IMG/VR virus record: IMGVR_UViG_3300022933_000006
Coordinates: 1 to 64,000 of that record
Reading direction: 5' to 3' (one strand)
Length of the DNA: 64,000 nucleotides
From: a virus
The position numbers and the translations under genes were made by a program. Shown piece after piece: positions 34,854-43,449 of this stretch (positions are counted from its first letter, which is position 1; each line of letters starts with the position of its first letter). The notes under the pieces are model-generated. The model saw nothing but the letters and a program-made list of their open reading frames with translations, was not told the origin of the DNA and made no database searches.

Positions 34854-36802
34854 CAGAATACACAGAATCAGCAAAGATTGATATTTTAAAACAGGCATTG
34901 ATTGACAACAGATATACTGATGTCATAGACTCAATGCGACCTGACTCAACAATTTCAATCAACCCATCACAAGATGGTTTTATTGATATTTTTATTGACA
35001 GTACAAATGACTTTATGGCATTATTATTTGAAGCAATATACAGAGTAAAGGCACAAAAAGATACAAATTTAGAATTAATTAGAGCATCATTTTCCAATGT
35101 AAAGATAGACTTGGTAGGTGAATTGCTTGTAAACATGCATGATATCAATACCAAGAATGAGAACTGTACCGTTACATTTGAGTGTCAGATACTTGCAACA
35201 GATTCTCCAAAGTCTTACATTAAGGAAGCAACTTTTGAATGTGCTATTTGTAACAGAGAGTATGAAGCAAAATGTGACTTGGATAGAAAGATAGTGCCAC
35301 CATTATGCAGTAACACACAATGCAAACATGCTAAAACAATGATAAGAACCGACATGATGGTTACTGATGATGTGCAAACCATACTCATGCAAGAGCCTAT
35401 GGACAAGTCAAGAAACAGTTCTCCTATCATATTCATAGGTAAACTGGTAGGTAATTTGGTCAGAACCTCATATGTAGGACAGAAAAAACAGATTACAGGC
35501 TTGTTTAGAAGTGATATTGACCTTAAAAAGAACGAACATGACATATTTATAGACATATTATCTGTGAGAGACTTGAATGATGTTACTCCATTGTTACCAA
35601 GTGATGAAGAAAAACAAAAACTAATCAAAGATTCAAAACAAGACGGTTTTATTGACAAAGTTATAGGTTCTTTTGCTCCAATGATATACGGTTACAATGA
35701 CATAAAACTGTCAATATTATTACAGTTAGCTGGTGGTGTAAAGACCAAGAAAAGAGGTGATATTAACATGTTTTTGATAGGTGATCCAAGTATGGCAAAG
35801 TCGGAACTGTTAAAATTTGCTAGTGGTCTAGTACAAAAATCAATATACACAAGTGGCAGAGGTTCATCAGCAGCAGGTCTTACAATAGGAATTGTCAAAA
35901 TGTCAGATGGAAGAAGTATTGCACAGGCAGGTGTATTACCAATGTGTGACGGTGGACTAGCATGTATAGACGAGTTTGACAAGATGAATATAGACGACAG
36001 AAGTGCAATGCATGAAGCTATGGAACAGCAAACAGTATCAATAGCAAAGGCTGGAATTGCAATGACTTTACCAAGTCGTACAAGCGTACTTGCAGCAGCC
36101 AATCCAAAGTATGGAATGTATGACAATGACAACTCATTGAAAGATAACATCAACATACCAACACCGTTATTGTCAAGATTTGATTTGATATGGCTTATTC
36201 AGGACAAAATACATATGACTTCCGACAGATTAAAGGCAAACCATATCCTTGATTCATTTGACAATGACATGACTGACGATTGCTATATGACAGAAGAACT
36301 TATGATTAAATATATTAATTTTGCAAAATCATTTACACCAAAACTAACATCAGATGCAAAGAAAACATTATTGGATATTTATGAAGCAATGAGAAAATCA
36401 TCTGCAACAAGTGAAATGCCAGTAGGTACTAGACAGTTGGAAGCAACAGTCAGATTGGCAATGGCTTACGCAAAATTACATTTCAGAGATGAGGTAAATA
36501 GTGATGATATTTGTAAAATTAAATACCTTATAGAAAAAACATATGAGTCATTTGGAAGCAGTATCAGTAGTGGTGGTGTCCAGTCACAGATATTCCAAGA
36601 CAATAAATCAACAAAGGAACATGAAGTATTGGCAGTATGGAACACATGTAAGAACCTAGAAGGCAAGGTAAAACTTAGAGACTTTGAGAAAGCATTGATT
36701 GAAAACGGTATGAGTAAGGAGAAGGTAGAAGCAGTAATTTCCAAATGGGAAAATAACAATGCCATCAAATTGAATAGTGACGGTACATATACTAGAATTT
36801 AG
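34850..36802 (+). CDS. mcm: MCM replicative helicase
   Basis: 650 aa, full archaeal MCM length. N-terminal domain with zinc site (CAICNREYEAKC ... PPLCSNTQC, from ~residue 131), AAA+ core with Walker A GDPSMAKS (~311-318), Walker B CIDEFDKM (~372-379), sensor AAANPKYG and arginine finger LLSRFDL (~439), and a C-terminal winged helix (LRDFEKALIENGMSKEKVEA). It would unwind viral DNA 3'-5'. No DNA polymerase or primase is visible in the window, so host enzymes are probably recruited. Confidence 0.95.
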   Translation: MTEYTESAKIDILKQALIDNRYTDVIDSMRPDSTISINPSQDGFIDIFIDSTNDFMALLFEAIYRVKAQKDTNLELIRASFSNVKIDLVGELLVNMHDINTKNENCTVTFECQILATDSPKSYIKEATFECAICNREYEAKCDLDRKIVPPLCSNTQCKHAKTMIRTDMMVTDDVQTILMQEPMDKSRNSSPIIFIGKLVGNLVRTSYVGQKKQITGLFRSDIDLKKNEHDIFIDILSVRDLNDVTPLLPSDEEKQKLIKDSKQDGFIDKVIGSFAPMIYGYNDIKLSILLQLAGGVKTKKRGDINMFLIGDPSMAKSELLKFASGLVQKSIYTSGRGSSAAGLTIGIVKMSDGRSIAQAGVLPMCDGGLACIDEFDKMNIDDRSAMHEAMEQQTVSIAKAGIAMTLPSRTSVLAAANPKYGMYDNDNSLKDNINIPTPLLSRFDLIWLIQDKIHMTSDRLKANHILDSFDNDMTDDCYMTEELMIKYINFAKSFTPKLTSDAKKTLLDIYEAMRKSSATSEMPVGTRQLEATVRLAMAYAKLHFRDEVNSDDICKIKYLIEKTYESFGSSISSGGVQSQIFQDNKSTKEHEVLAVWNTCKNLEGKVKLRDFEKALIENGMSKEKVEAVISKWENNNAIKLNSDGTYTRI

Positions 36803-36840
36803 AAACACTAATATTGAAGCAGTTTTCATGATACTATGTG

Positions 36841-37884
36841 ATGGTTATAGATGACGATGATATTGAGTCAGTAGAAACATTGGAAGAAACTCTTACTCCT
36901 GAGGAAACAACGGAGATTACATCAGTTGATTTAGAACTCGGTGTAGATCAACTTAAAGGTGTTGGTGCTGTAACCCAAAAGAAATTACAAACATTCGGAG
37001 TAACATCACTTATAGATTTATGTATTAGAGGTGCTCAGGAAATTAAAGAAATTACAGGCGTGGCAAAACCAACTTGTGACAGTTGGGTATTTCAAGCACA
37101 AAAAATATTAGAAGACAATGACTTGATTAGAAAATCAGATATGAGTACTATTGACTTGTGGGAATATCAGAAAGCATATCCAGTTATATCTACAAAATGT
37201 ACAGAGGTTGACAATTTAATTGATGGTGGTGTAAGACCAGAAGCAACATACGAGGTATATGGAGAGTTTGGAGCTGGCAAGACACAGTTTTGTAACTCAC
37301 TTACAGTAGAAACAATACATGACGGTAACAACGTAATATGGATAGACTGTGAAGATACATTCAAGCCAAATAGAATAGCAGAAATACTAAAAGCAAGAGA
37401 GTATGCAGAGGATGATGAAGAATGTGCTAAATATCTTAGTCAAATTACCTACCTTTATTGTCCAAATACAGAACAGTTAATGGGAACTATTAACGGACTT
37501 AGTAAGATATTAGATGCTAAGAAACCTAAACTTGTAATATTAGACGGTGCAATAGGACAGTTCAGAGAAGAATATCTTGGCAGAGGAACATTAGCAGAAA
37601 GACAAATGCAGATAGCAAGACTAATGAGTCATATCAAGAACATATCATTTTACTTTAGATGTGCTGTTGTATTTACCAATCAAGTACAAAGTGATCCAAG
37701 CATGATGTTTGGTGATCCAATAAAACCAATAGGTGGTAATGTAGTTGCTCATGCAAGTGGCTACAGGTTATATTTTAAGAAATCAGGTAAGAAAAGATTG
37801 GCAAGAATGATAGACTCTCCTGAACACGCTATGGCAGATGCAGAATACATACTAACTGCTAAAGGCATAGATAATGTCGAGTAA
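36841..37884 (+). CDS. radA: RadA-type recombinase
   Basis: 347 aa from ATG 36841 (GTG 36838 also in frame). Helix-hairpin-helix N-terminal domain (LKGVGAVTQKKLQTFGV), Walker A YGEFGAGKTQ (~139-148), Walker B KLVILDGA, the VFTNQVQSDP L2 region and GGNVVAHASGYRLYF near the end. Archaeal RadA forms filaments on single-stranded DNA and does strand exchange. Co-directional with mcm, implying recombination-dependent replication or concatemer formation. Confidence 0.95.
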   Translation: MVIDDDDIESVETLEETLTPEETTEITSVDLELGVDQLKGVGAVTQKKLQTFGVTSLIDLCIRGAQEIKEITGVAKPTCDSWVFQAQKILEDNDLIRKSDMSTIDLWEYQKAYPVISTKCTEVDNLIDGGVRPEATYEVYGEFGAGKTQFCNSLTVETIHDGNNVIWIDCEDTFKPNRIAEILKAREYAEDDEECAKYLSQITYLYCPNTEQLMGTINGLSKILDAKKPKLVILDGAIGQFREEYLGRGTLAERQMQIARLMSHIKNISFYFRCAVVFTNQVQSDPSMMFGDPIKPIGGNVVAHASGYRLYFKKSGKKRLARMIDSPEHAMADAEYILTAKGIDNVE

Positions 37885-38200
37885 GAAAGAAGAATCTGAC
37901 ACATTAAAAAGAAAGATAGCTGCAAAGCCACAATTTGATTTGAAATGCAAGGTATGTCACAAGAAATTCGGGAAACATTTTACATTTCATCATAAAAGAT
38001 ACTTGGCAAGTGACAAGATTTATAGTGATTTTAAGACAACATATGATTACAATCTATATGTATTGCCAATAATAGACAAAGATCCAAACAGGTTTGTACT
38101 GTTATGTAAGGGACATCATACACTAGTAGAGAAACTTAAACGATTCAAGTTAGACAAGTTAGAAAGACTGTTCAAAGTGGTAAAGGAGAGTAAACAATGA
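37874..38200 (+). CDS. HNH endonuclease-like protein
   Basis: 108 aa. CKVCHKKFGKHFTFHHKRY and later FVLLCKGHHTLVEKL give the HNH layout: zinc Cys pairs plus the His-His catalytic turn and closing H-H helix. Overlaps radA by 11 nt and the next gene by ATGA. Could nick DNA in packaging or recombination. Confidence 0.75.
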   Translation: MSSKKEESDTLKRKIAAKPQFDLKCKVCHKKFGKHFTFHHKRYLASDKIYSDFKTTYDYNLYVLPIIDKDPNRFVLLCKGHHTLVEKLKRFKLDKLERLFKVVKESKQ

Positions 38201-38346
38201 TTAAACATCTTAAAGATAACAATATGACATATATTCAACATTTTACAAGGGCAATGTCTATGAGTCTAGCCTTATTCATTCACGCTTTCATACCAAATGC
38301 TTTCCCAACTTATGCTAGTGATAAGATGAAAGAGGATGATGAATAA
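38197..38346 (+). CDS. DUF6356-like small membrane protein
   Basis: 49 aa: MIKHLKDNNMTYIQHFTRAM followed by SMSLALFIHAFIPNAFPTYA and a charged tail. The 'MxKHL...NMTYxQHF' start and 'IHAFxPxxFxxxAS' end match my memory of the DUF6356 family of small single-span proteins found in phages and bacteria. Function unknown. ATGA overlap upstream, TAATG downstream. Confidence 0.6.
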   Translation: MIKHLKDNNMTYIQHFTRAMSMSLALFIHAFIPNAFPTYASDKMKEDDE

Positions 38347-38735
38347 TGGAAATAATAGGTCAGGGAGAGGTGGCTGCATTGGAAATAATCAAGGATATGT
38401 TTGGTAACAGTTGCGAATATCTCACTCAGGTCAAATTATCTGATATGGTTACTCCTGAATATCTTGAGACATTCAGCGATAGACAGTTAAAAGAAACAAT
38501 AGATATTGTGGTAGATACAGGATTTCAGTATCTAGCAATAAGAGTACAGGACAAACATCATGTTAGTGCAAGAATGGCTACCATAGACAATATACAGAAA
38601 AAGATGCTAGAATGGAATGGGTGGAAAGTCATAGACATTTGGCATTATGAATGCAAGGAACTTTGGAAGGACAAGGTAAATGAAAAGTCAAGATTAGAGT
38701 TAGAAAATGCAATCAAAGAATCAAGCATAGATTAA
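38346..38735 (+). CDS. PD-(D/E)XK-like nuclease, resolvase-like
   Basis: 129 aa. The central strand pair TIDIVVDTGFQYLAIRVQDK looks like a PD-(D/E)XK core (Asp, then IRVQDK with Lys), followed by a helix and WNGWKVIDIWHYEC, as in Vsr/Hjc-type enzymes. Located after radA and HNH, so Holliday-junction or end processing is plausible. The catalytic acid assignment is uncertain. Confidence 0.5.
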   Translation: MEIIGQGEVAALEIIKDMFGNSCEYLTQVKLSDMVTPEYLETFSDRQLKETIDIVVDTGFQYLAIRVQDKHHVSARMATIDNIQKKMLEWNGWKVIDIWHYECKELWKDKVNEKSRLELENAIKESSID

Positions 38736-38764
38736 TTTATATATGTGTTATATTAAGAATTTGG

Positions 38765-39040
38765 GTGTACAGAAATTCATACCAGATTACAGAAGATATT
38801 TTAGACAATGTAACAAGGTCAGGTCAAAATGGAATTCAAGTAACAACTCTTGTCAGAAAATCAAATTTATCCTATTCCAGATTAATATCATTTGTTAGTA
38901 AACTTTCACAATCAGAGTTAATTAACAAAATAGAAGTTGATGGTAAGAATACTTTTATCATAACTGAAAAAGGTAGAGTTTATTTAGATGAGTATAAGAA
39001 ATTTTCAACCATTGCAGAAAACTTTGGTTTGGAGTTATGA
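38765..39040 (+). CDS. Archaeal winged-helix regulator (HTH_45-like)
   Basis: 91 aa from GTG 38765. SYQITEDILDNVTRSGQNGI, LVRKSNLSYSRLISFVSKL and TFIITEKGRVYLDEYKKF match the small winged-helix regulators abundant in Nitrososphaeria ('i.i...IL......g.k.t.i....nLSy.....yl..L...glI'). Supports an archaeal host. Likely transcription factor. Confidence 0.75.
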   Translation: MYRNSYQITEDILDNVTRSGQNGIQVTTLVRKSNLSYSRLISFVSKLSQSELINKIEVDGKNTFIITEKGRVYLDEYKKFSTIAENFGLEL

Positions 39041-39201
39041 CAGTTTGTGATAAATGTGGTCATGGTATGCTTTTGCACGGTTGTGTGGGTAATAAGGGTT
39101 ATTGCAGTGAGGGTAATGGAAACTGGTGTGAATGTACTGAAAAAGGAAAGACTTATGAAGAAGAAATTTCTGACTTACAACATGAAAGGATTATGTCATA
39201 A
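39037..39201 (+). CDS. 54-aa cysteine-rich microprotein
   Basis: ATG 39037 overlaps the winged-helix stop (ATGA). CDKCGHGMLLHGC, GYCSEG and WCECTE give six or seven Cys; zinc binding. First of four overlapping zinc microproteins. Confidence 0.55.
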   Translation: MTVCDKCGHGMLLHGCVGNKGYCSEGNGNWCECTEKGKTYEEEISDLQHERIMS

Positions 39202-39271
39202 ATGTCACTCATCAAATGTTGAAGTGAATTATAAAATAATATGTAGAGAATGTTTTAAAAATGATAATTAG
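39155..39271 (+). CDS. 38-aa zinc-ribbon microprotein
   Basis: ATG 39155 lies inside the end of the preceding gene in another frame. GLCHKCHSS...IICRECFKN is a two-knuckle zinc ribbon. A longer reading of this frame from 39047 is unlikely because its N-terminus is out-of-frame sequence of the previous gene. Confidence 0.5.
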   Translation: MKKKFLTYNMKGLCHKCHSSNVEVNYKIICRECFKNDN

Positions 39272-39428
39272 AGGTTGTGTAAGATGCAAATGTTCCTTTA
39301 GTTATAAAGGACAATTAGGTGTAGGTAGAGGTAAAATGACCAGAAAATATTGTAATGAATGTAAAGTATTACAACATAGAGATGAGTCTAGATTATACCA
39401 GAGGAAAAGAAGACATGAAATGTCCTAG
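39261..39428 (+). CDS. 55-aa zinc-binding protein
   Basis: ATG 39261 to TAG 39426-39428. GCVRCKCSFSYKG, KYCNECKVL and a basic C-terminus (YQRKRRHEMS): a zinc ribbon with nucleic-acid-binding character. Confidence 0.5.
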   Translation: MIIRGCVRCKCSFSYKGQLGVGRGKMTRKYCNECKVLQHRDESRLYQRKRRHEMS

Positions 39429-39501
39429 ATGTAAGAAACAATACAACAGTCCTTGGCAAGAATGTGGTAGTTGTATTACAAAGTATTATCCAGAAACTTA
39501 A
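39415..39501 (+). CDS. 28-aa zinc-ribbon microprotein
   Basis: ATG 39415 to TAA 39499-39501, overlapping the previous gene. MKCPRCKKQYNSPWQECGSC is a complete four-Cys ribbon. Very short but follows the packing of its neighbours. Confidence 0.45.
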   Translation: MKCPRCKKQYNSPWQECGSCITKYYPET

Positions 39502-39760
39502 TCCCAAGAGGGGAAGAATGAGATTTACGCACTCATTCACTACCGACTTGGTAGAACGGACTAAACTAGCCTAATTATGATATGTATAAGAAATATATAA
39601 AGTTTAGGATTATCTCTTTCAGGTATCTAGAATCCACAACTCAAGACAATTCCTAATGGTTTAAGAGGGCTACCGTGATCTACAACTTGTGCGTGAAACG
39701 GGTAATCCCTGACAACCGTATTAGCTATATAAAGCACTAATATAAACTTATTGTTATGCC
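39502..39760 (+). ncRNA. Candidate structured non-coding RNA region
   Basis: About 300 nt without a gene. GAATGAG (39516-39522) pairs perfectly with CTCATTC (39532-39538), then TACC (39541-39544) with GGTA (39550-39553). TATATAAA at 39594-39601 could start a transcript near 39625; the following part to ~39720 is visibly richer in G and C than its surroundings, with ACGG...CCGT pairing around 39698-39719. No T-arm or anticodon arm fits a tRNA. RNA family not recognised. Confidence 0.35.
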
Positions 39761-39806
39761 TATTTTAAACAAGTATATTTTAATAATATAAAAAATATCA
39801 AATATT

Positions 39807-40040
39807 ATGGTAACGTCAGATTTCCGTGTATTTGGAGAGGTAGATAGAGGTAACTATTTTCCTGAGACTGATAGAATAATTATATTTCTAAGTTCACATG
39901 AAACATTAGATGATTTATTTAGTACAATTATTCATGAACATTTACATTACTGTATAAATCAAACAGGTGAAATAATGGATGATGATCAGGAAGAAAGGAT
40001 TATTTATATTATGAGCTGGGCTGACGAATACTTGGCATAA
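39807..40040 (+). CDS. Minimal HExxH zincin-like protein
   Basis: 77 aa with STIIHEHLHYCINQTGE: HExxH on a helix followed by a charged tail with DDDQEERIIYIMSW. Size is that of minimal zincin-like proteins. TTTAATAATATAAAA at 39779-39793 is its TATA region. Could be an inactive ligand-binding or a small protease. Confidence 0.5.
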   Translation: MVTSDFRVFGEVDRGNYFPETDRIIIFLSSHETLDDLFSTIIHEHLHYCINQTGEIMDDDQEERIIYIMSWADEYLA

Positions 40041-40233
40041 AATTGGTTCTATAAACTCTTGACTTGTTTCTAACTAATCCGTGGCAGCATTTACACCTTA
40101 ACCTACCAAAATTTTTTCTTTCTTTATATAGTTTAGATGAAGGAATAAATCTAGAGCATTTTTGACAGTAGTGATTTTTTTCGTTTATTTTATGTTCAAA
40201 TATATGGCATATACCATTACACACGAATATCAT
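40009..40233 (-). CDS. Zinc-binding protein
   Basis: 74 aa, with VCNGICHIFE, HYCQKCSRFI and LRCKCCHGLV: six to seven Cys arranged as in the products at 42255 and 42445 (C-x3-C, C-x2-C, C-x-C-C), so a small paralogous family. Converges on the zincin-like gene with a 32-nt overlap. Confidence 0.55.
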   Translation of the reverse strand: MIFVCNGICHIFEHKINEKNHYCQKCSRFIPSSKLYKERKNFGRLRCKCCHGLVRNKSRVYRTNFMPSIRQPSS

Positions 40234-40248
40234 TTATTGTTATGATAT

Positions 40249-40377
40249 TTATATGTTATCTTTTAATTTTTTAGGTTTTTTTAATTCTTCGTCGATTTTT
40301 TGCTGGCAATCGTCGCAAACCTCCAAGTCCTCGAATTCGTGGGTTTTGGTGTCGTTTGCACATATGTTACAAATCAT
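40249..40377 (-). CDS. 42-aa zinc-ribbon microprotein
   Basis: ATG at 40377, stop at 40249-40251. MICNICANDT and VCDDCQQKIDEEL are the two Cys pairs, ending in a Lys-rich tail. Overlaps the preceding gene by ATGA. Confidence 0.55.
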   Translation of the reverse strand: MICNICANDTKTHEFEDLEVCDDCQQKIDEELKKPKKLKDNI

Positions 40378-40538
40378 TTTTGATCCACCATTAATTTTTC
40401 TAATGCTCTAAGATAATGCATTAATACACCTTTCTTGTGTCTTTCTTCAAGTTCTTTATCAGTTTCAAGATTAATATTTATGAATAAAATAGACTCAAGT
40501 TTCTTAACACGTTTGATTACTTTCACTTTATCATACAA
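40374..40538 (-). CDS. 54-aa helical protein
   Basis: TTG at 40538 overlaps the end of the VWA gene by 8 nt; stop TGA overlaps the next ATG. KVIKRVKKLESILFINI then KELEERHKKGVLMHYLRALE: a coiled-coil-like pair of helices. Function unknown. Confidence 0.45.
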   Translation of the reverse strand: MYDKVKVIKRVKKLESILFININLETDKELEERHKKGVLMHYLRALEKLMVDQK

Positions 40539-42258
40539 ATGAACTCATTACCATTCTTTTGAACTGCTTTATAACCTTTTCTGATGCATCATTCATAGTA
40601 TCAACTTGCATAATATTCTTGGATTTAAACAATCTTCTTACAGGATTATATCTGTATGATGAACGACTAGATACTACTATACAGTTTAGATTGTTAGTTA
40701 CCTTTCTTGTCTTAAGCATTGACTTTGTACATGTCTTCATATAATTAGGGAATGACATATGATAACCACCAACATAATAGTTGGGCATACCGTCAGTTAT
40801 CATAATCATCATCTTCTTGCTGCCTTTCATCTTCTTTAGCATTTGAGCAGAATATTCTAATCCCATATGTGTAGGTGTGACACTATACATATTATGACAT
40901 GATATTTGATCCAAGTCACCTTTACTGTTAATTTCTGTCATACCTATAATACCTTTACCGTCAGAACCCCATACATTGGCACGAATCTCAACATTGTCTA
41001 CACCTTTAAGTGATTCATATAGTGTTGCAACAAGGTTACGAGCAGTATTCATTCTGTCTCCACGCATTGAACTAGATCCATCTATGGATATGACCAATGC
41101 AATACCGTTAGTAATCTTCTTATTCACTCTACAATTATTCAAGTTATTACCACGAATTAGATTTTCAACATAAGTATCAACGTCTACTTCCTCACCCTCA
41201 CTATCTATAAAGTCCTTCTTTTGCATTTTCATTGTCTTGAATATCTTAGACAATCCCTTGGCAATTTTCATGTTAGGTCTTACTTTACTAGATTCTCTTT
41301 TAATCAATTTTACACGTTTAGGTAGTGCTTGTTGAGGAACTTCACCTCTTAACGATTCAAATATATCATTGACAACTCCTTCACCCTCTTGCTTACCTTT
41401 GTCCACAATTTCTTCTTTAGATTTCTTAGTTTCTTCATCTGGGTTTAACAATTCTTCAGGAACTTCTAGGTCGGGTTCACCACTAGATTCGAGGTTGTTT
41501 TCCTGAAAGTCCGTGTTTTCCCGACTCATTTCACTTCTTTGTTCCATTCTTTTATCTCTACCTTTTTCTCTATCTAATGTGTCAGGTTCAGCAATTAAAT
41601 CATCAATACTTGGATCTAATATTTCCTTTCTGTCACTAAGATACTTGTCCAAGTATGGTTTTAATGTAACCATTACTCTCAATGCACCAAATCTATCAGT
41701 AAGTAATACGTCTTCTAATGCCTTTGCATATACATCATAATCTTTAGTATCACTAACAATATCATTACCACGCTGGAATCTTATTGTCAACAATATGTCT
41801 ATTGGATTCTGATTTCTTAAATCATCACCCATTAACTTACCAAGTTTCTTGGTTGTTTTGTCAAATCTACTTGCATGTTTAAGATACATCTTACCCATCT
41901 GTGACTCTATGCGTTGGTCTTCCAGTACGTTAAACACATTAAAGAAGAACTTGTAATCCTCATTTTCAAGACCCCAATTATCTTTGAATAGTTTCTTAGT
42001 TGCATTAAACGGAGATTGAAACAACACATGAGCAAGTTCGTGTATTATACCTACAAATTTTTCAATACCTTTGACGTTAGGTTTTGCAGAAAATATTCTA
42101 AATATATTTTTATTATCCTTTAACCCATGATACTGAACCATATTAGTATTACCAGCATGTATTATCGATATCTTTGCATTTCTGACAACCTCTACAACAT
42201 TGGCATATTTTTCATACATGTCATTGTTACTGAGCAAGTCGGTATTACGTTTGGTCAT
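40531..42258 (-). CDS. VWA-domain protein with N-terminal zincin motif (CobT-like)
   Basis: 575 aa. N-terminus contains GIIHELAHVLF (HExxH, residues 73-77). The middle is acidic/Lys-rich and low complexity (~230-310). The C-terminal von Willebrand A domain has a complete MIDAS: SIDGSSSM (~388), a Thr motif (SVTPTH) and MMIMITDGMP. VWA proteins of this kind partner MoxR/CobS-type AAA ATPases; one is encoded in the same operon at 44832. Together they may remodel or insert metal into a target complex. Cobaltochelatase itself is not implied. Confidence 0.75.
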   Translation of the reverse strand: MTKRNTDLLSNNDMYEKYANVVEVVRNAKISIIHAGNTNMVQYHGLKDNKNIFRIFSAKPNVKGIEKFVGIIHELAHVLFQSPFNATKKLFKDNWGLENEDYKFFFNVFNVLEDQRIESQMGKMYLKHASRFDKTTKKLGKLMGDDLRNQNPIDILLTIRFQRGNDIVSDTKDYDVYAKALEDVLLTDRFGALRVMVTLKPYLDKYLSDRKEILDPSIDDLIAEPDTLDREKGRDKRMEQRSEMSRENTDFQENNLESSGEPDLEVPEELLNPDEETKKSKEEIVDKGKQEGEGVVNDIFESLRGEVPQQALPKRVKLIKRESSKVRPNMKIAKGLSKIFKTMKMQKKDFIDSEGEEVDVDTYVENLIRGNNLNNCRVNKKITNGIALVISIDGSSSMRGDRMNTARNLVATLYESLKGVDNVEIRANVWGSDGKGIIGMTEINSKGDLDQISCHNMYSVTPTHMGLEYSAQMLKKMKGSKKMMIMITDGMPNYYVGGYHMSFPNYMKTCTKSMLKTRKVTNNLNCIVVSSRSSYRYNPVRRLFKSKNIMQVDTMNDASEKVIKQFKRMVMSSFV

Positions 42259-42452
42259 GCTTCTATCCTCTTTAACTCTAATTTAACCTTTGATCTCTTA
42301 CTTGATCTCAATATAACACTACAACAAGGACATCGATTACCAACTTCCTTTAAATACCATGTACTGCATAGATTACATCTTTTACAAAATTCATAAGTAG
42401 ATTGTTTATAGGGAATCTTAGTCCTATGACATATACCTTTACATTTATTCAT
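42255..42452 (-). CDS. Zinc-binding small protein
   Basis: 65 aa, ATGA overlap with the VWA gene. KCKGICHRTK, FCKRCNLC and RCPCCSVI, then a basic tail SSKRSKVKLELKR. Paralogue of the products at 40009 and 42445. Confidence 0.55.
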   Translation of the reverse strand: MNKCKGICHRTKIPYKQSTYEFCKRCNLCSTWYLKEVGNRCPCCSVILRSSKRSKVKLELKRIEA

Positions 42453-42663
42453 ATCTGGGCTTCTCCAATTTTACCAAGCTTCTTGTTCTTGCTGTCATTC
42501 TTGTCTTGCCATTGCAACAGAAACATCTGTAATTATTGGTATCTTTTACCAAGAACATCTTTTGACATGTTCTGCAAAACGTAATCAGTCCTGACGGATA
42601 TGAGTGAGCCAAATGTGTAACATCTTTGTAGTCATTACAAAGGTCTTTACATTTACAGGGCAT
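42445..42663 (-). CDS. Zinc-binding small protein
   Basis: 72 aa. CKCKDLCNDYK, TFCRTCQKMF and YRCFCCNGKTRM, ending in basic RTRSLVKLEKPRYE. Same Cys layout as its downstream neighbour, with which it overlaps by 8 nt: tandem duplication. Confidence 0.55.
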   Translation of the reverse strand: MPCKCKDLCNDYKDVTHLAHSYPSGLITFCRTCQKMFLVKDTNNYRCFCCNGKTRMTARTRSLVKLEKPRYE

Positions 42664-43306
42664 TACTGCTTACCCATTTCTCCTTAATTTCGGGATTAAA
42701 TATGTTTGAACATATCATGGTTCTTGCCTTCTTACCAAATATTACCTTACCTTCACTTTCAACTATCATAATACCATACTTACTTTTTCTTAGAATATTC
42801 TTAGTCTCATGTTCATCTGCACTACTTAGTATAAACCAATCTCCTTTCATTGTTTCTACACGTTTCAATAATTCATCATAATACTCGAATGTTTTTCTGT
42901 CACAAATTGATTTGTTATTATGTTTGTATGTAGTATATCTCCAAGGTGGATCAATTAAGAAGAATGTCTTATCTGAATCATATTTGTCAATGGTTTCCAT
43001 AAAGTCCATATTCTCTACTATTGCATCAGGATATGTGTCGATACAATAATCATTAGAAAATTGGGATTTATCATTTAATACCATTGGTAAATCTACATAT
43101 TTAGCAGTTCTAGCAAGACCAGCAAATGGTTCAACATATAAGTTATAGTTAGGATTGTTGGGAGTAGATAACGGGGATAAAGCCATAATTCTTTCTGCTG
43201 TCCATTTAACACCAGCATATCCACCGAGTAATTTCTTACCCCATACACTAGTTCTTTTATCCGACAACTTACCACTACCGAATTGATTACTCCATTTATC
43301 AGTCAA
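42653..43306 (-). CDS. DNA adenine methyltransferase (Dam-like)
   Basis: 217 aa from TTG 43306. SAM-binding motif YVEPFAGLAR (FxG) and catalytic FLIDPPWRY (DPPW) are in the order of Dam-class N6-adenine methylases; GGYAGVKWTAERI resembles the N-terminal substrate loop. Shorter than Dam because the specificity domain is small. Probably protects viral DNA or marks it for packaging. No restriction enzyme partner is seen beside it. Confidence 0.8.
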   Translation of the reverse strand: MTDKWSNQFGSGKLSDKRTSVWGKKLLGGYAGVKWTAERIMALSPLSTPNNPNYNLYVEPFAGLARTAKYVDLPMVLNDKSQFSNDYCIDTYPDAIVENMDFMETIDKYDSDKTFFLIDPPWRYTTYKHNNKSICDRKTFEYYDELLKRVETMKGDWFILSSADEHETKNILRKSKYGIMIVESEGKVIFGKKARTMICSNIFNPEIKEKWVSSNAL

Positions 43307-43449
43307 TCTCTATCATACCTCTCATCAGGTTCAGATGCATCTCTCATCATGTCTTGTATATCATCCATTAGATTTTCCCATACATATTCAAGAATGTTGT
43401 CTTGATCCATTTTTTCCAATATTTTCAAATCATCATCATAATCAGTCAA
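43303..43449 (-). CDS. 48-aa acidic helical microprotein
   Basis: TTG 43449 (TTGA overlap) to TGA 43303-43305. DDDLKILEKMDQDNILEYVW then MDDIQDMMRDA: strongly acidic amphipathic helices. Function unknown. Confidence 0.45.
   Translation of the reverse strand: MTDYDDDLKILEKMDQDNILEYVWENLMDDIQDMMRDASEPDERYDRD

Noticed and set aside
35692-36156. 154-codon minus frame inside mcm
   Set aside because: Antisense shadow of the conserved MCM core; the plus-strand motifs fully explain the conservation.
39047-39271. Longer 74-aa reading of the zinc microprotein frame
   Set aside because: The N-terminal half is the out-of-frame reading of the better-supported gene 39037-39201. The Cys motifs begin after the internal ATG 39155.
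39538-39580. tRNA-like D-arm (CCG...TTGGTAGAA...CGG)
   Set aside because: No acceptor stem, anticodon arm or T-arm (GTTCNANNC) can be matched around it.
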